Shown here in pieces: positions 61,601 through 64,000 of a stretch of 64,000 bases of DNA. Position 1 is the first letter of the stretch. The number at the start of each line of letters is the position of its first letter. Below the pieces are notes generated by a model. It searched no databases. It was not told the origin of the DNA and was given only the letters and a program-made list of their open reading frames with translations. The stretch is from Topomyia yanbarensis (Eukaryota; Arthropoda; Insecta; Diptera; Culicidae). The translations under genes and the position numbers were made by a program. Location of the stretch: positions 159,476,580 through 159,540,579 of the forward strand of contig NC_080670.1 in NCBI RefSeq assembly GCF_030247195.1, given 5' to 3'.

Positions 61601-63365
61601 ATGAAGATAAATATAGTTAGTTGGAACACAAAATACTCTCTGAATGCGGATGGGTGAATTGGTCGTGGGAAGTTTCTGAATATTTCAATAGGTAAATTTA
61701 AAAAAAATGCGGAATTCGTATTGTACTTGACAGATACTAACGATGTATCCAAACAAGTTTTTTTTTCATTTGTGATCAAAGTTGGGACCAAAACCAAATT
61801 TGTGTGTTGATATGTTGAAAGCCTATTACATATAAATAAAAATATATAAATATGTTCGAAACAAACACATTTTGCTTACTTTAATGTGTATTTCTCTCTT
61901 CAAAATGCTGTTAAATTGATGTAAAGAAATTAGCGTCCCACGATTGCCCTCCAATGATCTGGTCACTACAATTTAGTCTCATGATAATCGGCATACTCAT
62001 CATTACTGGGCAAACTTATTGAAGTAGCCACTTAACGCACGATAAGTACGCTACATTAGTTACTCAGTGGTTGTGTGAATGAACTTGATCCAACATATTC
62101 AATGGCATGTTTTTGTACGTTAAATTATGCATATCCAATATTTTCACCTTGTATGATTGCAGTTATTTTTGCTACACATGGATGATATTTTGCCGGTTGC
62201 AGTGGAGGGTAGAAACAGTATCAATCAACCGATTGGATGTTCAACCATTTGCGTCAATGAGCCTGATTGTGTAAGCCAAATATCTATGATGTATGTATCG
62301 GTAATTGGAAGAAATTCAATTTATGTTTTTTCGACAGGAGATCCTAGCCCATACGGAAGATGCACTGAGTGAAGTTCTCAATCACTACTACTTCGTTTCG
62401 GCTCACATAGTTTCGGACTCTCCCCAGGGAAAGTATAATGTGACAGAGGAACGATTCACTTCCTTATGCTATGCCGGTCATTTGCCCGGTTATACCATGA
62501 ACTATAACCACCACGGGCTAGTATTTTCGATCAATACACTAAGTGCTAGCAAGTTGCATGGAGGAAAAACACGTAAGTATTTGATCAACTACGAGATTCA
62601 TTTCTAGCCAATAGTAAAATGATTACGTTTTTTCATTGATCACACAGCTCGGCACTTCATAACACGTGCGCTGCTGTCGTCAGAAAATTTTGTGCAGGCT
62701 CAACAAATACTTCGTGATAACGGAGTTGGTGCTGCTGATGGTTGCTCGATCAATATGACGTTTTTGAAGTAAGTGCCTTTTTTGGATAACTTTCATTGCA
62801 GGTGAACCCTTGCTTCGCAAGCTGAGCTATCCCTCTACATGTTTAAAATCAAATGCATCTTAACATACAATATTTTTCAAAGATGATACAGTTATATTTA
62901 AGACACGGTAGTGGAGGCAACGCGCAGCGTATTTAAATTTTTTTTTTCTCATCTAGACAAGAGGGCGACCGGTTATTCCACAATGCCGAGATGGGACCGG
63001 CCGAGCGAGACCAATCGCAGCTGAACATTTTGACTGCCAGTCCGGGCGAGCACATTGTACACGCTAACAAGTATCTGAGACTACCGGTACCGGAGGTTAC
63101 CGGGCTTATAATCGATTCCAGTGTGGAACGTATGAAAACGTTCAATTCGTTCAAGCCGCCGAAAACGCTCAACGACGTGATCCGTATGCTAGGCGATCAA
63201 AGCGCTAAAGAGCACACCGTTTTCCGGGAGAAGGATGCCAAGGATATTGTGAAGACGATTTGCGTGGGAATTTTCGACTGCCGCAAGCGAACCTGGTCGC
63301 TGTATTCCGATAATCCGAAGTTCAACGCTCCACTTGTAGTGCTACCACTTGTGATTAGGGATTAA
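31602..63365 (+). CDS. t: tan: beta-alanyl-dopamine / carcinine hydrolase, seven coding exons
   Basis: Join 31602-31691, 54100-54193, 55067-55170, 62163-62270, 62338-62572, 62648-62768, 62957-63365 = 1161 nt, 386 aa, essentially the length of Drosophila Tan. All junctions are GT-AG and keep frame. Family: penicillin acyltransferase-like Ntn hydrolases (AAT). Tan removes beta-alanine from N-beta-alanyl-dopamine (cuticle colour) and from carcinine (histamine recycling in photoreceptor signalling). The precursor is self-cleaved between Gly121 and Cys122, freeing Cys as the N-terminal nucleophile; here exon 4 has IGCSTI with Gly at 121 and Cys at 122. Diagnostic segments: LYTRGTHYDVGYDVGRTF, HTEDALSEVLNHYYF, YAGHLPGYTMNYNHHG, HGGKTPRHF, GVGAADGCSIN, SLYSDNP. 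No defects. Its ebony partner is not in the window. Confidence 0.95.
32611..32821. mobile_element. 211-bp MITE, TAACCCTCAAAA ends (copy 1)
   Basis: TAACCCTCAAAA at 32611 and TTTTGAGGGTTA ending at 32821 form 12-bp perfect inverted termini. Internal text includes GACTTCAAGAAGC, CCCGAAAACGCACGA and ACTAGCCGGGCCTCTG. A related copy lies at 34964-35122. TA at the termini suggests TA duplication. Confidence 0.75.
32836..33009 (-). mobile_element. tRNA-derived SINE, CTTGTACGCAGC family (copy 2)
   Basis: The complement has GGCATAGCGTAGTTGG (box A), GTACCAGCTCACCTGGGTTC and CGATTCCCAACC (box B), and the TAAAACCTCTATAATAAAAA tail. Near-identical 11-mers GTAAATTTAAC (32825-32835) and GTAAATGTAAC (33010-33020) flank it as target duplication. 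It abuts the MITE at 32611-32821. Confidence 0.8.
33473..34458. mobile_element. TIR element, GGGGCAATTCGGACC type, TA target site
   Basis: TAGGGGGATGTGGGGCAATT at 33473 and the complement of TAGGGGAACTGGGCCAATTC at 34439-34458. The motif recurs internally (CTGGCCAATTCGAACC near 33500, GGTCCGAATTATAAC near 33841). No ORF. It shares the end plan with 19929-21071 and 59607-60413. Confidence 0.75.
34964..35122 (+). mobile_element. TAACCCTC MITE, truncated copy 2
   Basis: Starts CATAACCCTCCAAAAACG and follows the internal sequence of 32611-32821 (GTGACTTCAAGACCCAATGA, CCCGAAAACTCACGA, TAACTAGCCGGGCCTTTG). The right terminus is missing. Confidence 0.65.
35155..36165 (+). repeat. dispersed repeat, copy 2, interrupted
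   Basis: Homologous to 24785-25468, but broken by a foldback element at 35262-35479 plus short flanks. Homology resumes at CTAAACTACTTATACTCAAA (about 35578) and runs to TTACACCAGACGCCCCC. Confidence 0.65.
35262..35479. mobile_element. GTAAACAAAGAG foldback element (copy 2)
   Basis: 218-bp inverted structure: CAAACATGTGAAATGGTCCT...TCTCTTTGTTTACT at the left and AGTAAACAAAGAGAGG...AGGACCATTTGACATGTTTG at the right. It is inside the 35155-36165 repeat, absent from that repeat's other copy, so it is a true insertion. Confidence 0.75.
36338..37292. mobile_element. GATGCCGCAC TIR element (copy B, right end lost)
   Basis: Starts TAGGGTAATTTGGGGAGAGA and parallels 5713-7110 closely, without the 448-bp insertion at 6178. 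It includes AACCTTGTGTAACGGTTGAG and the inner GGGAGAGATGCCGCAC repeats (36520-36555, 37222-37290). Beyond about 37292 it diverges, so the right terminus is deleted. Confidence 0.75.
37492..37517. repeat. end fragment of the CAGTCGTGATTCGC MITE
   Basis: CAGTCGTGATTCGCTGGTTG is identical to the terminus of the 7848-8129 MITE, followed by AT-rich sequence with little further match. Solo end. Confidence 0.6.
39444..39690. mobile_element. Harbinger/Tourist-like MITE, TTA target duplication
   Basis: 247 bp, flanked by TTA on both sides (39441-39443 and 39691-39693). Termini GGGACCATTCATAAATTACA and complement of GGGACCATTCGTTAAATACG. Interior has G-rich blocks (AAGGGGGGGAGCG, GGGGGAGGGGGAA). A 3-bp TTA duplication is characteristic of PIF/Harbinger elements. 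The ORF inside is not a gene. Confidence 0.8.
40058..40207 (+). mobile_element. tRNA-derived SINE, CTTGTACGCAGC family (copy 3)
   Basis: GCGAGCATAGCACAG, TTGTACGCAGCTCACCTGGG, TTTGATTCCCAATCC and the CTATAATCGAAATAAAAAAT tail. It is more diverged than copy 1 and box A is damaged. Confidence 0.7.
41090..42065 (+). pseudogene. decayed second copy of the one-ORF retroelement
   Basis: Matches 27020-28060: ATGTGGAATACTTATGGAAT, AGGTTAGGCTTACGGG, GAGAAACGGCGTCCCTGG and CGCACGAGATCCGACTGA. The 3'UTR CCCGGCTCTATAGAG...GAGCTGTATAAAATGAGG corresponds to CACGGCTCCGTTAAG...GAGCCGTGTCAAATAAACG in the intact copy. The frame is broken, with only a 71-codon C-terminal piece (41752-41967) open. Again no ORF2 between ORF1 and tail. 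Confidence 0.7.
42530..43388 (-). pseudogene. mariner/ITm transposase pseudogene, minus strand
   Basis: The complement encodes, in broken frames, LAQMLNTTKSTVTIVIKVF (helix-turn-helix), NREPSVREGWVF, a FLDRNK region, RVAGHLSMWLEERHGTINLE and IYIQECLKNACCL, matching the order of mariner/ITm transposases. The TAAAGGGTGTTACGCTCAAA end at 43369-43388 resembles the terminus at 7528. The opposite end near 42520 was not defined. A C/G homopolymer at 43069-43078 lies inside. Confidence 0.65.
46408..46488. repeat. two copies of the 14-bp palindrome CTACACCGGTGTAG
   Basis: Perfect palindromes at 46408-46421 and 46475-46488, 67 bp apart, both followed by TGCA. The segment between is unrelated. They could be a dimeric protein-binding site or the ends of a small repeat. 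Confidence 0.8.
47130..47600 (+). repeat. unclassified repeat, related to 51105-51370
   Basis: Shares GGCTAGGGAGGTGAG and, further on, CCTGCTTC...CTGTTAGT.GTGGAGAAG with the second region, with similar spacing. Some unclassified dispersed repeat; no gene is supported. Confidence 0.4.
48177..48643 (+). mobile_element. tRNA-derived SINE (copy 4), split by a MITE
   Basis: Head and body at 48177-48320: ACGAGCATAGCGGAGTTGG, CTTGTACGCAGCTCACCTGG, GTCCGATTCCCATCC, and CCGAAAAGAGGCGAATGATC. The tail AAAACCTCTATAATAGAAAA resumes at 48622-48643. The interruption is a TTAA-flanked element. Confidence 0.8.
48321..48619. mobile_element. 299-bp MITE with TTAA duplication, nested in a SINE
   Basis: TTAA at 48317-48320 and 48620-48623. 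Inverted ends TACACAGACTAACAGACATA and the complement of CTACAGACGAACATACATAA. Removing it restores the SINE sequence GGTTAAAACC seen in other copies, which proves the insertion. piggyBac-type by target site; ends differ from the other TTAA family at 4698. Confidence 0.85.
48945..50560 (+). repeat. diverged minisatellite (about 100-160 bp units), split by a LINE
   Basis: Units contain GATCCCAGTTATGGTC, TCGAATAAACCCCAGCGG, TGAATTTAAACTACTCCGAC and TGAGAGTTCCTCG. One partial unit lies at 48945-49054 and three to four at 50184-50560. The LINE at 49055-50183 separates them. Confidence 0.75.
49055..50183 (-). pseudogene. 5'-truncated LINE with RNase H domain
   Basis: Minus-strand frames: FFDGGLKGHLSILKEF and GSIIFYIDGSK (first catalytic Asp), then after a one-base deletion near 49925, FQAEVQSI (Glu), IFSDSLNW (Asp), WVPGHCGIEGNKKAH (last catalytic Asp is His here) and a C-terminal cysteine-rich block HCPSKYCLKQLGKIEDDTCR. 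An RNase H after RT is typical of I, LOA and R1-type LINEs. The 3' end on this strand is CCCAACAACAAAA. AGATCCCATTCAT at 49042-49054 and 50184-50196 flanks it. Confidence 0.8.
51105..51370 (+). repeat. unclassified repeat related to 47130-47600
   Basis: Contains TTTAGCTAGGGAGGTGAGC and CTGCTTCACTATCC...CTGTTAGTAGAGAAGG in the same order as the 47-kb region. No ORF of interest. Flanking 50.6-51.1 and 51.4-53.1 kb show nothing I can assign. Confidence 0.35.
53123..53374. mobile_element. 252-bp MITE with 64-bp inverted ends
   Basis: CACACAGAAAAAAAATATTG at 53123 and its complement at 53355-53374. Arms share CTCTTAGCAAAAAACAACCA and ACGC. The centre is AT-rich. No clear target duplication. Confidence 0.8.
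54100..54193 (+). CDS. t: tan coding exon 2
   Basis: Acceptor TTTCCAG, donor GTAAGT. Encodes GRTFAAIIKNFLQLSG and PLYKTDEG, ending in phase 1. Confidence 0.95.
55067..55170 (+). CDS. t: tan coding exon 3
   Basis: Acceptor AACAG, donor GTAATT. Encodes (R)KVYNDTLESVKKSF and RELEGTADGAQVEFHK, ending in phase 0. Confidence 0.95.
55586..55836. mobile_element. GTAAACAAAGAG foldback element (copy 3), in tan intron 3
   Basis: Inverted arms of about 58 bp: TTGAGCGTTTTTTTAAAACG...GTTTACTTTCT (55586-55645) and AGAAAGTAAACAAAGAGAGT...AAACGCTCAA (55779-55836). Looser outer homology (GGACGTTCGTTGGACC / TCCGTTGGACC) extends to about 55540 and 55875. Confidence 0.75.
57144..57829. mobile_element. possible hAT-type ends
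   Basis: CAGGGCCGTCTTAAGACTAC at 57144 and the complement of CAGGGGCGTAGTTGATGG at 57812-57829 have hAT-like CAGGG termini. They may belong to one element or to two different ones; no 8-bp duplication was found. A G-run occurs at 57782-57792. Confidence 0.35.
57330..58440 (+). repeat. CR1-like / AGAAAGGCAAAA repeat pieces
   Basis: TCCACCTAGCGGTGCAATTG at 57340, and two copies of GGGATTAGGTTGACGTTTTT...TATATGAGAAAGGCAAAA at 57874-57937 and 58376-58434. The second is preceded by CGACGAACTGAGTCGAATGG, the typical 3' tail of abundant mosquito non-LTR-derived repeats, as I recall. Frames 57589-57945 and 58175-58543 (minus) are produced by it. Confidence 0.55.
58242..58316. repeat. (CA)n/(CATA)n microsatellite
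   Basis: Alternating ACACATACATACATACACAC units over about 75 bp. Confidence 0.9.
59151..59229. repeat. near-perfect 79-bp palindrome
   Basis: 59158-59223 is an uninterrupted perfect 66-bp palindrome centred on CCAAAA|TTTTGG. It extends to 59151 and 59229 after a single A/T-run length difference (5 versus 4). There is no spacer. Confidence 0.95.
59607..60413. mobile_element. TIR element, GGGGCTATTMGGACC type, TA target site
   Basis: TAGGGGGACTTGGGGCTATT at 59607 and the complement of TAGGGGAACCCGGGGCTATT at 60394-60413. The motif recurs internally: GGGGGTAATTCGGACCCCCT (59634), GGGGCTACTCGGACCCCCTA (59971) and GAGGTCCGAATTACCCC inverted (60214). No coding capacity. Confidence 0.8.
60414..62160. 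other. t: 3' part of tan intron 3, no recognised feature
   Basis: AT-rich; frames on both strands lack domain features. The intron ends with GATTGCAG at 62155-62162, giving the exon 4 acceptor. Confidence 0.5.
62163..62270 (+). CDS. t: tan coding exon 4, carries the self-cleavage site
   Basis: Encodes LFLLHMDDILPVAVEG and NQPIGCSTICVNEPDC. The Gly-Cys pair is at protein positions 121-122, codons GGA TGT (62235-62240). Donor GTAAGC, phase 0. Confidence 0.95.
62338..62572 (+). CDS. t: tan coding exon 5
   Basis: Follows a 67-bp intron ending CGACAG. Encodes EILAHTEDALSEVLNHYYF, SLCYAGHLPGYTMNYNHHG and LHGGKT; donor GTAAGT, phase 1. Confidence 0.95.
62648..62768 (+). CDS. t: tan coding exon 6
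   Basis: A 75-bp intron precedes it (acceptor CACAG). Encodes (P)RHFITRALLSSENF and ILRDNGVGAADGCSINMTFL; donor GTAAGT, phase 2. Confidence 0.95.
62957..63365 (+). CDS. t: tan terminal coding exon 7
   Basis: Acceptor TCATCTAG after a T-rich tract. Encodes (K)QEGDRLFHNAEMGPAE through FKPPKTLNDVIRMLGDQSA and SLYSDNPKF, ending VLPLVIRD, TAA at 63363-63365. Confidence 0.95.
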
Positions 63366-64000
63366 ATTAGTGTGAGCTCATTCGTTCTTATCGATGAGGC
63401 ATTTATGTTGTGCTTTTCTGTTTAATATTCATATATCACCGCGATACAAATTGTTGCCCGTTATAACATTCTGTTGAAGAATCACATTTTGCTCTAAAAA
63501 TTCTCAGTACTTATGATTCTGTACATTCTGTTCTTTTTTGACATTAGCAGATGATGTGGTACGAAATAGATAACGTATATAACTTGTTGTATTTATAATT
63601 TAAAAGTTGACGCTTTTACAGATGAACTTGTTCATGAACTCATTTGAAGTAGGCAAAAAGAAATTCCACAATATCGGTGCTTAGCGGCTCCTGGTCTAAC
63701 ATCTTTTTGAAATAATCCTATCATAAAAATACATTGCTTGTTGAAATCAATATGGTGAATTGATTGTACTATGAAAGTTCAAAACTGCGGAATATATCAA
63801 AACCAGACTATAGTATGCAGTTCAATCAAAAACTTTTACTTAAAAGTTTTTATATAGGGTGACCATATCAGGCGAGTAAAAAACTAGGACAGTCCCCGCT
63901 TCCCCTCGTTACCTCTCAATCGGCATTGCCTTTTCTTCATGTTTTCGGCAGTTAAAAAGTTCTGCAGAGCTTCGATTGTAAAAAGGTTCTGGGAGTCGGG
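63366..64000 (+). other. t: tan 3'UTR / downstream, no poly(A) signal recognised
   Basis: AT-rich sequence after the stop. No canonical AATAAA is present by eye before the window end, so the transcript end cannot be placed. No second gene starts here. Confidence 0.4.

Noticed and set aside
62305..62337. In-frame ATG upstream of tan exon 5 suggesting an alternative start
   Set aside because: It lies in the 67-bp intron 4; the CGACAG acceptor and protein homology place the exon start at 62338.

Overview
This is a 64 kb piece of a TE-rich insect genome, almost certainly a culicine (Aedes-type) mosquito. Three things point there: a clear orthologue of the Drosophila tan gene, a non-LTR element that reads like the mosquito Jockey-clade Juan family, and tRNA-derived SINEs of the Feilai type. 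I see no bacterial genes, CRISPR arrays, rRNA or intact tRNA genes. The ORFs longer than 60 codons are mostly chance or transposon debris. Real host coding sequence makes up about 1.6 kb.

Host genes. (1) Positions 1-2.1 kb hold the 3' end of an unidentified plus-strand gene: a terminal coding exon (1339-1734) rich in Asn/Thr/Ser, then a 3'UTR with AATAAA. (2) The tan gene (beta-alanyl-dopamine / carcinine hydrolase, penicillin acyltransferase-like Ntn hydrolase) runs from ATG at 31602 to TAA at 63365. It has seven coding exons that join in frame into 386 aa, and its Gly-Cys self-cleavage site falls at residues 121-122. Its first intron is 22.4 kb and full of repeats.

Intergenic region 2.1-31 kb. 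It contains TTAA-flanked foldback MITEs (4.7 and 21.1 kb), a tRNA-derived SINE (5.0 kb), a TIR element with a G-rich GATGCCGCAC subterminal motif (5.7-7.4 kb), and a mariner/ITm pseudogene containing two other elements (7.5-10.7 kb). Next come a long-TIR element with 4-bp target duplication (11.6-13.2 kb) and a Juan-like LINE broken by an IR/DR-type Tc1 element and by a GTAAGACGGACA-type element (16.7-21.1 kb). An opposite-strand Juan remnant lies at 23.3 kb. At 26.8-28.1 kb is a young, complete retroelement with only one ORF (RRM-like plus CCHC zinc knuckle), a poly(A) tail and perfect 14-bp target duplications, resembling a mosquito analogue of mammalian HAL1 'half-LINEs'.

Intron 1 of tan, 31.7-54.1 kb. 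It carries SINEs, MITEs with TA, TTA and TTAA target duplications, a decayed second copy of the one-ORF retroelement (41.1-42.1 kb), a minus-strand mariner pseudogene (42.5-43.4 kb), and a 5'-truncated LINE with an RNase H domain inserted in a diverged minisatellite (49.0-50.6 kb). Later tan introns contain a GTAAACAAAGAG foldback element, CR1-like repeat tails, a near-perfect 79-bp palindrome (59.15 kb) and another G-rich TIR element (59.6-60.4 kb).

The most notable observations are the ORF1-only retroelement present in two copies with the same layout, four unrelated-looking TIR families built on one shared end plan, the IR/DR Tc1 element, and two local hairpins that look like template-switch inversions.
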